A stretch of 15,803 nucleotides of DNA from Acidimicrobiaceae bacterium (GCA_003453695.1 DMNK01000016.1:52400-68202), one strand, 5' to 3'; numbered from the stretch's first letter, positions 7,153-14,595 are shown. A program made the numbers and translations. The notes: generated by a model from the sequence alone, not told the origin.

Positions 7153-7932
7153 GTGCTGCGGACCCTCGCCGGCGGGACCCTGTTCGGAGAGGTGTGGGGC
7201 ACCCTGCCTGCCCGCGTGCTCGCTCTGCACGGCTGGGCGCGCACCCACGCCGATTTCGTCCCCGTCTTCGACTCGGCCGGGCTCGACGTGGTCGCTCCCG
7301 ACCTGCCCGGCTTCGGGGCCACCCCGCCGCCACCCGAGCCGTGGGGGAGCGACGACTACGCCGCAGCCCTGGAGGGGCTCTTCGCCCCGGCGCCGGACCC
7401 GTCGTTGGGGGGCTCGGCCGCCCTGCACGCCCCTGTGGTCGTCCTCGGCCACAGCTTCGGCGGGCGCGTGGCCGTCCGTCTCGCCGTAGCGCGTCCCGAC
7501 CTCGTGGCCGGCCTGGTGCTCACCGGAGTGCCGCTCCTGCCGCGGCCGGGACGGCCTCGCCGGGCACCGCTCGCCTATCGCGCCGTGCGGACGATGCGTC
7601 GTGCCCGCCTCGTGTCCCAAGCGCGACTCGACGATGCCCGCCAGCGCCACGGATCTCCCGACTACCGCGCTGCACAGGGCGTCATGCGCGCTGTGCTCGT
7701 GCGTGTCGTCGGCGAGCGCTACGAGACGGAGCTGGCGGCGCTTCGCTGCCCGGTGGAGCTGGTGTGGGCCGACGACGACACCGAGGCACCATTGACGGTG
7801 GCGGAACAAGCGGCGGCGCTCATCCCGCGCGCCGTGCTCAGACGGTGCGGGGACGTCGGCCACCTCACGCCCCTCACGGCTCCGGCCGCGCTGCGCGCCG
7901 CGGTGGAACGAGTGTTGGTCACCGCCGGCTGA
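7153..7932 (+). CDS. Alpha/beta hydrolase-fold protein
   Basis: The 259-residue protein has the layout of a monomeric alpha/beta hydrolase: LALHGW (oxyanion loop, His26-Gly27), APDLPGFG at 48-55, nucleophile elbow GHSFGG with Ser101, acid in VWADDD (Asp209), and GDVGH with His237. Thus a complete Ser/Asp/His triad is present. The family covers esterases, lipases, C-C hydrolases and more, and nothing here fixes the substrate. The lid region (about 130-180) is Arg-rich. The GTG start at 7153 is supported by the TAGCGT box 8 nt upstream and by the N-terminal strand beginning within 10 residues, as usual. It precedes the MurF-like gene by 29 nt but that gene appears to have its own -10 box, so an operon is not certain. 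No signal peptide is seen; a cytoplasmic location is likely. Confidence 0.85.
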   Translation: MLRTLAGGTLFGEVWGTLPARVLALHGWARTHADFVPVFDSAGLDVVAPDLPGFGATPPPPEPWGSDDYAAALEGLFAPAPDPSLGGSAALHAPVVVLGHSFGGRVAVRLAVARPDLVAGLVLTGVPLLPRPGRPRRAPLAYRAVRTMRRARLVSQARLDDARQRHGSPDYRAAQGVMRAVLVRVVGERYETELAALRCPVELVWADDDTEAPLTVAEQAAALIPRAVLRRCGDVGHLTPLTAPAALRAAVERVLVTAG

Positions 7933-7947
7933 GCCCCGGCCCGCCGC

Positions 7948-7953
7948 TACCCT
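7948..7953 (+). promoter_or_regulatory. TANNNT -10 box for the MurF-like gene
   Basis: TACCCT sits 8 nt before the ATG at 7962, in the 29-nt gap after the hydrolase gene. No Shine-Dalgarno is evident apart from a poor AGGTC close to the start. This suggests a separate leaderless transcript that could also cover ddl. Confidence 0.45.
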
Positions 7954-7961
7954 GGCAGGTC

Positions 7962-9548
7962 ATGTCCGCGTCCAGCCAGGGACTCGACGCAGCCGTGGTG
8001 GCCGCCGCCGCGCTGGCCACCGGGCTGGCCGGCCTGCGCTGGTTGCGTGTGGCGCAACGCGAGCACTACCTGGCCGACGCCGCCTCCCGCTTCGCGCTCA
8101 GGTGGTGGCTGAAGTCCCCGACCAACCTCGCCCTGCTCGTGGTGGGCGCCGCCGGCCTGGTGCTGTCGTCGCGCTGGCCGGCCACCGGCTTCGCCACCGC
8201 TGCCGTGGTCGCCGTGGGTCCCATCGGCCTCGGGCTGCGCGGGCGCACATCCCCCGTGGCGTGGACGCGCCGCCTGCGCACGCTGGCGGGGGTGTGGGCG
8301 GCGCTGCAGGGAGGCGGTGTGGCGGTGGGGATCGTCCTGGGCTCCGGTCCGCTCGCCGCCACCGCCGGCGCGCTGGCCGTGCCGGCGCTCGTCGACGCGG
8401 CGTGCGCCCTCGCGGCGCCGGTGGAGTGGTACCTGGCCGGCCGCTACGTGTCGCGTGCCGCTGCCCGCCTGCGCAAGGTGTCGCCCAGGGTGGTGGCCAT
8501 CACCGGCTCCTACGGCAAGACCAGCACCAAGGGTTATGTCACCCACCTGTTGTCCGGGACCCTCGCCGCGCTGTCCAGCCCGGCCAGCTTCAACAACAGA
8601 GCCGGTCTGGCCCGCACCGTCAACGAGCAGCTGGCCGAGGGCACCGACGTGCTCGTGGCCGAGATGGGCACCTATGGCCGCGGCGAGATCGCCGCCCTGT
8701 GCCGATGGTTGACGCCGGACGTCTCGGTGATCACCGCCATCGGCCCCGTGCACCTGGAGCGCTTCGGTACACAAGACGCCATCGTCCGGGCCAAGTCGGA
8801 GATCCTCGAGCCGGCGGGCTGCGTCGTCCTGGCGGTGGACGACCCCCGCCTGGCGGCGCTGGCCGACAAGGGCGAGCTCGACGGGAAGACGGTGTGGCGC
8901 GTCTCGGCGCTGGACCACGACGCCGATGTGTGCGTGGAGGAGGGCGAGGGCCAGCTCCGATTGTGGGTGCGGGGCGAAAAGCTGGCCGAGCTCTCTCTCG
9001 ACGCTCGTCCACTGAACGTGGGTTGCGCCGTGGCGGTGGCGTTGCAGCTCGGCGTCGCCAACCAGACCGTGGTGGAACGCCTCCCCACCCTGCCCACGGC
9101 GCCGCACCGCCTGGAGCCCGCCCCGACGGCATCCGGGCGTTGCCTCGTGCTCGACGACACCTACAACGCCAACCCCGCCGGCGCCCGAGCGGCGCTGGAA
9201 GCCTTGGTGCTCCTGGCGCCACCGGGAGGGCGGCGAGCCGTGGTCACCCCGGGCATGGTGGAGCTGGGCACCCTCCAGCGAGAGGAGAACGCCCGGTTCG
9301 CCGCCGCCGCTGCCGTGGTCGCCACCGACATCGTCGTCATCGGCCGTACCAACCGCCGAGCCTTGCTGCGCGGGGCACTGGGCGGCCGACCCGACGACGC
9401 CGAGGACGCCGAGGTCGCCGAGGTCGCCGGCGAGGCGGAGGTGGTCGTCGTCGACACCCGCGACCAGGCGGTGGCCTGGGTACGAGACAACCTGGGCGAA
9501 GGCGACGTGGCGCTCTTCGAGAACGATCTCCCCGACCACTACCCTTGA
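7962..9548 (+). CDS. murF: MurF-type Mur ligase with N-terminal membrane domain
   Basis: The 528-residue protein joins an N-terminal hydrophobic region of about 150 residues (likely helices near 8-28, 54-70, 74-92, 108-128 and 130-150) to a complete Mur ligase. The ligase part has the P-loop GSYGKTSTK at 182-190 (Lys186), a FNNRAGLART segment, EMGTYGRGEI, AKSEIL with Lys278 at the usually carbamylated position, and DDTYNANP at 398-405, which is typical of MurF. MurF adds D-Ala-D-Ala to UDP-MurNAc-tripeptide, using ATP. Classical MurF is soluble and about 450 residues; this form would be tethered to the inner face of the membrane. The next gene encodes D-Ala-D-Ala ligase, which supplies the MurF substrate. 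An in-frame run of (D/V)AE repeats lies near residues 479-490. Whether this is the main MurF or a paralogue with another acceptor cannot be told from the window. Confidence 0.85.
   Translation: MSASSQGLDAAVVAAAALATGLAGLRWLRVAQREHYLADAASRFALRWWLKSPTNLALLVVGAAGLVLSSRWPATGFATAAVVAVGPIGLGLRGRTSPVAWTRRLRTLAGVWAALQGGGVAVGIVLGSGPLAATAGALAVPALVDAACALAAPVEWYLAGRYVSRAAARLRKVSPRVVAITGSYGKTSTKGYVTHLLSGTLAALSSPASFNNRAGLARTVNEQLAEGTDVLVAEMGTYGRGEIAALCRWLTPDVSVITAIGPVHLERFGTQDAIVRAKSEILEPAGCVVLAVDDPRLAALADKGELDGKTVWRVSALDHDADVCVEEGEGQLRLWVRGEKLAELSLDARPLNVGCAVAVALQLGVANQTVVERLPTLPTAPHRLEPAPTASGRCLVLDDTYNANPAGARAALEALVLLAPPGGRRAVVTPGMVELGTLQREENARFAAAAAVVATDIVVIGRTNRRALLRGALGGRPDDAEDAEVAEVAGEAEVVVVDTRDQAVAWVRDNLGEGDVALFENDLPDHYP
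9396..9431 (+). repeat. Four 9-nt tandem units inside the MurF-like gene
   Basis: GACGCCGAG occurs twice in direct succession, followed by GTCGCCGAG and GTCGCCGGC, all in frame, encoding DAE-DAE-VAE-VAG. It lies in the C-terminal ligase domain, probably in a surface loop. Unit number may vary among strains because units are a multiple of three. Confidence 0.75.
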
Positions 9549-9597
9549 CGCCCGACCCGACGTGGGGCGCCGTCACCGGCGCCCCGCCCTCCGCATT

Positions 9598-9602
9598 GGG
9601 AG
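9598..9602 (+). promoter_or_regulatory. Ribosome binding site deciding a TTG start for ddl
   Basis: GGGAG is followed by a 7-nt spacer and TTG at 9610. The Ddl family N-terminus (IAVAFGGPSPEHDVS) begins only four residues after this TTG, whereas the upstream GTG at 9562 would add 16 Arg/Pro-rich residues that look non-native. Confidence 0.55.
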
Positions 9603-9609
9603 CCCCCCG

Positions 9610-10719
9610 TTGACCGACGCGCAGATCGCCGTGGCCTTCGGCGGGCCCTCACCCGAGCACGACGTGAGCATCCTCACCGGTCTGCAGGCGGCACGAGAGC
9701 TCCACGACGCCGGCCGGGCCGTGACCGGCGTGTACTGGACCGGGACAGGCGACTTCTACGCCGTGCCCGCCACCCTGGAGGCGGAGTCGTTCCTGGAGGG
9801 CGTACCCCGCGGAGCGGAGCCGCTGCGTCTGAGCGCCGGGGAGGAGGGGGGCTTCGTCGGCACCGGGCGCATGGGCAGGCCGCGGCGCCTCGACGTGGAC
9901 GTCGTGGTCAATTGCTGTCACGGGGGGCCGGGCGAGGACGGCACGTTGCAGGCGGCCATGGACCTGGCCGGAGTGGCCTACACCGGGCCCACGGTGGCGG
10001 GGGCCGCCCTGGGCATGGACAAGCTCGCCTTCGCAGGCGTCGTCGCCGCTGCCGACCTGCCCTGTCTGGCTCGCTCGCCGCTGCATCCGGGCGCCGATGT
10101 CGACTTCTCCGGGCCGTACATCGTGAAGCCGCGCTTCGGGGGCTCCTCCATCGGGGTCGAAGTGGTCGAGGACACCGAGACGGCGCTGGCCCGCCTCGAT
10201 GCCAACCCGCATCTCCGGGGCGGCGCCGTGGTCGAGCCCTTTCGACCCGACCTCTACGACCTGAACGTGGCGGTGCGGAGCTGGCCCGCCCTGGAGGTCT
10301 CGGCCGTCGAGCGGCCCCTCAAGTCGAACAGCCGCTCCGAGATCCTCGGCTATGCCGACAAGTACGTGGGAGGCCAGGGCATGGCCAGCGCCCCCCGGGA
10401 GCTCCCCGCCGAGCTGGCGCCCGCCGTCGAGGCCGAGCTGCGCCGGCAGGCCGCCGTGGTGTCCGCCCTCGCCCAGTTGCGCGGCGTGGCCCGCATCGAC
10501 TTCCTCTCCGACGGAGAGTCGCTCTTCGTGAACGAGATCAACACGATCCCGGGGTCGCTGGCCCGCTACCTGTGGGTGGATCCTCCGCTGCCGTTCCGCT
10601 CCCTTCTCGACGACCTGATCGAGGAGGCGCGGCGCCGGCCGGCCCGCCGCTACAGCACGGTCGGTGCCGACGGCACCGTGCTCCGGGGAGCAGGTGCCAT
10701 CGCTGCCAAGCTCACCTGA
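9610..10719 (+). CDS. ddl: D-alanine--D-alanine ligase
   Basis: The 369-residue ATP-grasp enzyme has the Ddl signatures in order: FGGPSPEHDVS at 10-20 with Glu16 in the position of E. coli DdlB Glu15, CHGGPGEDGTLQ near 103-114, the ATP-binding KPRFGGSSIGV from Lys173, a YADKYVGG omega-loop segment, RID with Asp297, and FVNEINTIPG with the metal ligands Glu309 and Asn311. It joins two D-alanines using ATP in the cytoplasm for peptidoglycan synthesis. The length is usual for the larger Ddl subgroup (about 350-370). The TTG start is preferred because GGGAG lies 7 nt upstream. It follows the MurF-like ligase by 61 nt in the same direction, so product and user are encoded side by side. The usual Leu before the HG of the GEDG loop is Cys here. 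The assignment is firm; D-lactate or D-serine specificity was not ruled out. Confidence 0.93.
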   Translation: MTDAQIAVAFGGPSPEHDVSILTGLQAARELHDAGRAVTGVYWTGTGDFYAVPATLEAESFLEGVPRGAEPLRLSAGEEGGFVGTGRMGRPRRLDVDVVVNCCHGGPGEDGTLQAAMDLAGVAYTGPTVAGAALGMDKLAFAGVVAAADLPCLARSPLHPGADVDFSGPYIVKPRFGGSSIGVEVVEDTETALARLDANPHLRGGAVVEPFRPDLYDLNVAVRSWPALEVSAVERPLKSNSRSEILGYADKYVGGQGMASAPRELPAELAPAVEAELRRQAAVVSALAQLRGVARIDFLSDGESLFVNEINTIPGSLARYLWVDPPLPFRSLLDDLIEEARRRPARRYSTVGADGTVLRGAGAIAAKLT

Positions 10720-10734
10720 GCGACGATAGAGACC

Positions 10735-11436
10735 ATGGCCTTCCCCCGCAGGCTGCTCACCGAAGGGGAGTCGGTGGTCCTCGAACTGCGTCCCCACTGG
10801 GCGTCGTTCGGCTGGTCCGTCCCGGCTGCGACGGCGGCGGTGGCGGCCTTGGTGTCCGTGACGATCGCCTTCCCGAAGGCGCCCGTGGCCGTGGGGGAGG
10901 CGCTCCTGGCCGTGGCGGCGGTGGCCGGGTTGTGGTTGGCGGCCAGGGCCATCCGGCGCGCCACCACGGCGCTGGTGGTGACCAACGCCCGGCTGGTGCA
11001 GCGCTCGGGCGTGCTGGCCCGCCAGGGTGTCGAAGTGCAGCTCGATCGGGTGAACGAGATCTCGTACCGGCAATCGATCGGCGAGCGCCTGCTGGGCACC
11101 GGTCGCCTCTACCTGGAGGTGGGCGGGGAGCGGGGTTTCCTGGCCTTCCACCACGTGCGCCGACCGGCCGAGGTCGCCGCCGTCCTCCACGAGCAACTCG
11201 GTGGGCGGCGCTCGGCCACCGTGTCGCATCCGCACGACATCGGGCGCGGCCGGCACCACGGGTACACACCGCACGACTGGGCCGGCGCCTTCGACACGCC
11301 GCCGGCCGGGGTCCCGGTGATCGAGGGCCGATCGGTGGCGCAGCAGCTCGTCGAGCTCGAGGACCTGTACCGCCGGGGCGTCGTGAGCGAGACGGAGTTC
11401 GGGGAACGACGCGCCCGCTTGGTCGAACTTCTCTGA
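10735..11436 (+). CDS. Membrane protein with bacterial PH (bPH2) domain and C-terminal SHOCT domain
   Basis: The 233-residue protein has two hydrophobic helices at about 25-45 and 55-72. A bPH2 (YdbS-like) region follows at about 78-155, including TNARLVQRSGVLARQGVEV, LDRVNEISYRQSIGERLLG and a TGRLYLEV strand. A His/Gly-rich linker leads to a SHOCT motif at about 203-233 (LVELEDLYRRGVVSETEFGERR). bPH2 proteins sit at the membrane, and SHOCT is a short helical module often found at C-termini and thought to aid oligomerisation; the cellular role is unknown. The ATG is 15 nt after the ddl stop, with a possible GACGAT -10 box 7 nt upstream, so both readthrough from ddl and an own promoter are possible. 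It converges on the galactokinase gene with only 10 nt between the stop codons. Confidence 0.88.
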   Translation: MAFPRRLLTEGESVVLELRPHWASFGWSVPAATAAVAALVSVTIAFPKAPVAVGEALLAVAAVAGLWLAARAIRRATTALVVTNARLVQRSGVLARQGVEVQLDRVNEISYRQSIGERLLGTGRLYLEVGGERGFLAFHHVRRPAEVAAVLHEQLGGRRSATVSHPHDIGRGRHHGYTPHDWAGAFDTPPAGVPVIEGRSVAQQLVELEDLYRRGVVSETEFGERRARLVELL

Positions 11437-11446
11437 CCCTTCCCGG

Positions 11447-12472
11447 TCACCGAAGCACGGCGGCGCCGGCGCTGGGCCGCAGCCGCCACGCCGGGGTGGG
11501 GAAGGTGGTGACGTCGACGGCGCCCGGATCGGCCAGCGCCACCACGCAGCCGCCGAAGCCCGCCCCCGTGAGACGCGCCCCGTACACACCGGGGGTGGAG
11601 GTGAGCCGCGCCACCAGGGCGTCCAGTTGGGGAGTCGACACCTCGAAGTCCCGCGCCAGGCTGTGGTGGCTCGAGGTCATGAGGTTGCCGGCGTCCACGA
11701 GGTCGCCCTTGGCGAGCGCCGACGCGCACCAGCGCACTCGGTCGCACTCGCTCACGACGTGGCGCACCCGCCGGCGGAGCAGCGAGTCGGCGATGCTGGT
11801 CACGTCCTCGGGCCCCAGGTGGCCGAGCGGCCCCAGGCGGTAGGCGGCCGCCTCGCACTCGGCGCGGCGTGCCGCGTAGGCGGTGTGGGAGAGGACCCGG
11901 TGCAGCCCGCTGTGCACGGCGACGAACTCGGCCGACTCGGGCAGGGGGACCGGCGTCACGTGCAGGTCGGAGAAGTCGACGAGCAGGGCGCACCCTTCGA
12001 TCCCCGCCGCCACCGTGAGCTGGTCCATGACGCCGGTGGGTGCGCCGGTCGCCGCCTGCTCGGCGCGCTGACAGGCGCGGGCCATGACCACGGGAGTGGC
12101 CTCGAATCCGAAGGCGAGCGCCAGCGCCACCTCGAGGGCGGCGCTGGACGACAGTCCCGCTCCCACGGGGAGCGTGGTCTCCACCGTGCCCGTGCCGCCC
12201 CGGGCGGGCCTCGCCACGGCCACCATGGCCGCCACCAGCCGCGCCCAGCGCGGTTCGAGGACCGTGAGCTGTTCGGGATCGAGTGGAAAGTGCACGTCGA
12301 CGTCGGCGAGCTCCGGCTCCCCGGCGGAGCGCAGCACCACCCGCAGCCCGTCGTCGGGTTCGATGCTCACCGTGGTGCCGAGGTCGATGGCCATGGGGAG
12401 GGCGAACCCCTCGTTGTAGTCGGTGTGGTCCCCGATGAGGTTCACGCGTCCGGGGCTGTAGGCACGCACCAT
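11447..12472 (-). CDS. galK: Galactokinase (GHMP kinase family), short form
   Basis: The 341-residue protein contains the galactokinase signature GRVNLIGDHTDYNEG at 8-22, the GHMP ATP-binding LPVGAGLSSSAALE at 101-114, GVMDQ with the catalytic base Asp150, Arg9 at the expected catalytic position, and the C-terminal GARLTGAGFGG at 298-308. It phosphorylates galactose at C1 in the Leloir pathway. The usual GEHTDY is GDHTDY here, replacing the sugar-contacting Glu by Asp15. The enzyme is shorter than E. coli GalK (382) mainly because the N-terminal extension is absent. The ATG at 12472 places the signature eight residues in; an upstream in-frame ATG at 12533 would add 20 unlikely residues. No galT, galE or transporter is nearby. 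It is divergent from the RdmC-like hydrolase gene across a 66-nt gap. A related sugar kinase specificity cannot be excluded. Confidence 0.9.
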   Translation of the reverse strand: MVRAYSPGRVNLIGDHTDYNEGFALPMAIDLGTTVSIEPDDGLRVVLRSAGEPELADVDVHFPLDPEQLTVLEPRWARLVAAMVAVARPARGGTGTVETTLPVGAGLSSSAALEVALALAFGFEATPVVMARACQRAEQAATGAPTGVMDQLTVAAGIEGCALLVDFSDLHVTPVPLPESAEFVAVHSGLHRVLSHTAYAARRAECEAAAYRLGPLGHLGPEDVTSIADSLLRRRVRHVVSECDRVRWCASALAKGDLVDAGNLMTSSHHSLARDFEVSTPQLDALVARLTSTPGVYGARLTGAGFGGCVVALADPGAVDVTTFPTPAWRLRPSAGAAVLR

Positions 12473-12502
12473 GGCCGCCAGAGCTTGGCACGTGGCACCG
12501 GT

Positions 12503-12532
12503 TTGACCCTCGTCCGTTCGGGAGGACAGCAT
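12503..12532 (+). promoter_or_regulatory. Possible promoter for the hydrolase/racemase operon
   Basis: In the 66-nt divergent gap, TTGACC at 12503-12508 and CAGCAT at 12527-12532 are separated by 18 nt, and CAGCAT ends 6 nt before the GTG at 12539. A GGGAGGA at 12520-12526 lies 12 nt from that GTG and could instead act as a ribosome site. The two readings conflict, so this is tentative. Confidence 0.35.
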
Positions 12533-12538
12533 CCGGCT

Positions 12539-13447
12539 GTGAACAAGGTTGACGCGGGGGCCGTCGAGCTCTGCTACGAGCGCTTCGGGCGCGGGGACGA
12601 CCCGACCCTCGTCCTCGTCCACGGGCTGGCGTCGAACCTGGCCACGTGGGACCGGGCGCTGGTGCAGCTGCTCGTCGACAACGGCTTCTCGGTGCTCACC
12701 CTCGACACGCGCGACGCCGGCTGTTCGACGATCCTCGACGACGCCCCGGCCTTCGACATGGCGGCGGCCCTGCGTGGCGACCGCTCGGTGGTGACCTACA
12801 CCCTCGACGACATGGCCGACGACCTCGCCGGCCTGCTCCACGCCTTGGACGTGGATGGTGCCCACCTGGTCGGGGTGTCGATGGGCGGCATGATCGCCCA
12901 GATGACGGCGGTGAGACATCCGGAGCTCGTGCTCAGCCTGTGCTCGATCATGTCCACCACCGGGGCCCCCGACGTCGGCCTTCCCACTCCCGAGGCCGCC
13001 CAGGTCCTCACCCGCCGGCCGGCCCGGGGTCGCCAGGGCTTCGTCGAGCAGGAGCTCGAGAACAACGCACTCATCGGCTCACGGGCACCCGAGCTCGTCG
13101 ACGTGCCGTGGCGGCGGGCCAAGTTCGAGCGCCTCTACGACCACGGTGTGCATTCCCGTGGGTCGGGCCGCCAGCTCATGGCCATCTTGGCGTCGGGCGA
13201 CCGGACGGCCGGGCTGGCGGCCGTGTCGGTGCCCACCGTCGTCGTCCACGGCGACGCCGACTCGCTCATCGACGTGAGCGGCGGCAAGGCCACGGCCGCC
13301 GCCATCCCCGGAGCCCAGCTCAGGATCGTGCCCGGCATGGGCCACGAGCTGCCCCCGGCCACGTGGCCGGTGGTGGTGCCGGCCATCGTCGAGAACGCCC
13401 GTCGCGGCGAGACGGCCCGACAGGCCATGGCCCGCCAGAGCCGATGA
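12539..13447 (+). CDS. RdmC-like alpha/beta hydrolase
   Basis: The 302-residue protein has LVHGLASN with the oxyanion His28-Gly29, LDTRDAGCST at 55-64, YTLDDMADDLAGLL, and the nucleophile elbow GVSMGGMIAQ with Ser114. These are followed by RHPELVLSLCSIMSTTG, HGDADSL with Asp241, and GMGHELP with His269. The TRDAG.S, YTLDDMA and SIMSTTG stretches resemble the aclacinomycin methylesterase (RdmC) type group that is common in actinobacteria; members are esterases or lipases of mostly unknown substrate. The triad is complete. The GTG start has GGGAGGA 12 nt upstream and is the first reasonable start before the N-terminal strand. Its stop overlaps the ATG of the next gene (ATGA), so the two are almost certainly cotranscribed and translationally coupled. 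This suggests, without proof, a role in acyl-ester or acyl-CoA metabolism. Confidence 0.85.
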   Translation: MNKVDAGAVELCYERFGRGDDPTLVLVHGLASNLATWDRALVQLLVDNGFSVLTLDTRDAGCSTILDDAPAFDMAAALRGDRSVVTYTLDDMADDLAGLLHALDVDGAHLVGVSMGGMIAQMTAVRHPELVLSLCSIMSTTGAPDVGLPTPEAAQVLTRRPARGRQGFVEQELENNALIGSRAPELVDVPWRRAKFERLYDHGVHSRGSGRQLMAILASGDRTAGLAAVSVPTVVVHGDADSLIDVSGGKATAAAIPGAQLRIVPGMGHELPPATWPVVVPAIVENARRGETARQAMARQSR

Positions 13448-14589
13448 GCGGGCCACTCGAGGGCCTCAAGGTGGTGGAGCTGGCCGGGATCGGCCCCGGC
13501 CCCTACACCTGCATGCTGCTGGCCGACGCCGGCGCCGACGTGCTGCGGGTGGACCGCGCCAGCGGCCGGCCCGTGAGCCCTTCGAGCGGTGCCCACTGGG
13601 ACCTGCTCAACCGCAGCCGGCCGTCGGTGGCCGTCGACCTCAAGCACCCCGAGGGACAGGGGCTCGTGCTAGAGCTGGCGGCGCAGGCCGACGCACTGGT
13701 GGAGGGGTGGCGACCCGGCGTGGCCGAGCGCCTGGGGGTCGGGCCCGACGACTGCTGGGAGCGCAATCCCCGGCTCGTGTACGGGCGGATGACGGGCTGG
13801 GGCCAGGACGGCCCGCTGGCCCAGGCCGCCGGGCACGACATCGACTACATCGCCCTGTCCGGCGCCCTGTGGTCGATCGGACGGGCGGGGGAGCGACCGG
13901 TGCCGCCGCTCAATCTGGTGGGCGACTTCGGCGGGGGCGGGCTCCTGCTCGCCTTCGGGTTGCTGGCCGCCGTGTTCGAGGCCCAGCGCTCAGGGCGCGG
14001 CCAGGTCGTCGACGCATCGATGGTCGACGGCGCCGCCTCGCTCATGACGATGACCTTCGCCTTTCACCAGCTCGGATGGTGGCGCGAGGAGCGCGGAACG
14101 AACCTCCTCGACACCGGCTCGCCCATGTACGAGGTGTACGAGACTTCCGACGGCAGGTGGTTCGCCGTGGGCGCCCTCGAAGCGCAGTTCTACGCCGAGC
14201 TGCTGGCCGTGCTCGGCCTCGACCCGGCCGACCTCCCGGCGCAGCAGGACCGGGAGCAGTGGCCGGCCATGAAGGAGCGCTTCGCCGCGATCTTCAAGAC
14301 CCGCACGCGCGACGAGTGGACCGAGGCCTTCAGCGGGACCGACGCCTGCGGGGCGCCGGTGCTGGCACCGTGGGAAGCGCACCGCCATCCGCACAACGAG
14401 GCGCGGGGCACCTTCGTGGAGGTCGCCGGGGTGACCCAGCCCGGCCCGGCGCCTCGCTTCAGCCGGACCCCGAGCTCGATCAGCCGCCCTCCGCCCGTGG
14501 CCGGTCAGGACACCGACGACGCCCTGGCGGCGTGGGGGGTGGAGGCCGATCGCGTCAAGGCCCTGCGGGAGGCCGGCGCCGTCGACTGA
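13444..14589 (+). CDS. Alpha-methylacyl-CoA racemase (CaiB/BaiF CoA-transferase superfamily)
   Basis: The 381-residue protein starts GPLEGLKVVELAGIGPGP, typical of the racemase branch of the CaiB/BaiF (family III CoA-transferase) superfamily. Its catalytic residues line up with mycobacterial MCR (His126, Asp156, Glu241) at a constant offset of five: His131 in AGHDIDYI, Asp161 in NLVGDFGGGG, and Glu246 in GALEAQFY. Such enzymes interconvert (2R)- and (2S)-methylacyl-CoA by 1,1-proton transfer so that branched fatty acids or sterol side chains can enter beta-oxidation. Other superfamily members carry Asp at the transferase active site; the racemase His/Asp/Glu set favours racemase here. The ATG overlaps the hydrolase stop by 4 nt. 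A perfect hairpin just after the stop probably ends transcription. The enzyme class is well supported; the natural substrate is inferred from the family. Confidence 0.9.
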   Translation: MSGPLEGLKVVELAGIGPGPYTCMLLADAGADVLRVDRASGRPVSPSSGAHWDLLNRSRPSVAVDLKHPEGQGLVLELAAQADALVEGWRPGVAERLGVGPDDCWERNPRLVYGRMTGWGQDGPLAQAAGHDIDYIALSGALWSIGRAGERPVPPLNLVGDFGGGGLLLAFGLLAAVFEAQRSGRGQVVDASMVDGAASLMTMTFAFHQLGWWREERGTNLLDTGSPMYEVYETSDGRWFAVGALEAQFYAELLAVLGLDPADLPAQQDREQWPAMKERFAAIFKTRTRDEWTEAFSGTDACGAPVLAPWEAHRHPHNEARGTFVEVAGVTQPGPAPRFSRTPSSISRPPPVAGQDTDDALAAWGVEADRVKALREAGAVD

Positions 14590-14595
14590 GGCGAA

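Noticed and set aside
5194..7863. An 889-codon open frame on the minus strand overlapping the helicase and the hydrolase gene
   Set aside because: Arg/Gly/Pro-rich shadow of the high-GC genes. The helicase frame holds all SF1A motifs, and this frame has no recognisable domain.
6807..7961. Extension of the MurF-like frame about 385 codons upstream of 7962
   Set aside because: The extension is Arg/Pro-rich shadow sequence antisense to the helicase and overlapping the hydrolase. The ATG at 7962 with TACCCT 8 nt upstream is the natural start.
9649..11589. 646-codon minus-strand open frame over ddl and the PH gene
   Set aside because: The His/Gly/Arg-rich translation shows no motifs, whereas ddl and bPH2/SHOCT on the plus strand are clear. 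It results from GC bias.
11627..12538. Plus-strand frame across galK, continuous with the RdmC-like hydrolase
   Set aside because: It is antisense to the galactokinase motifs and has low-complexity composition. The hydrolase domain begins only after the GTG at 12539.
12473..12919. N-terminal extension of galK across the hydrolase start
   Set aside because: The GHMP signature begins eight residues after ATG 12472, and the extra region is antisense to the divergent hydrolase gene.
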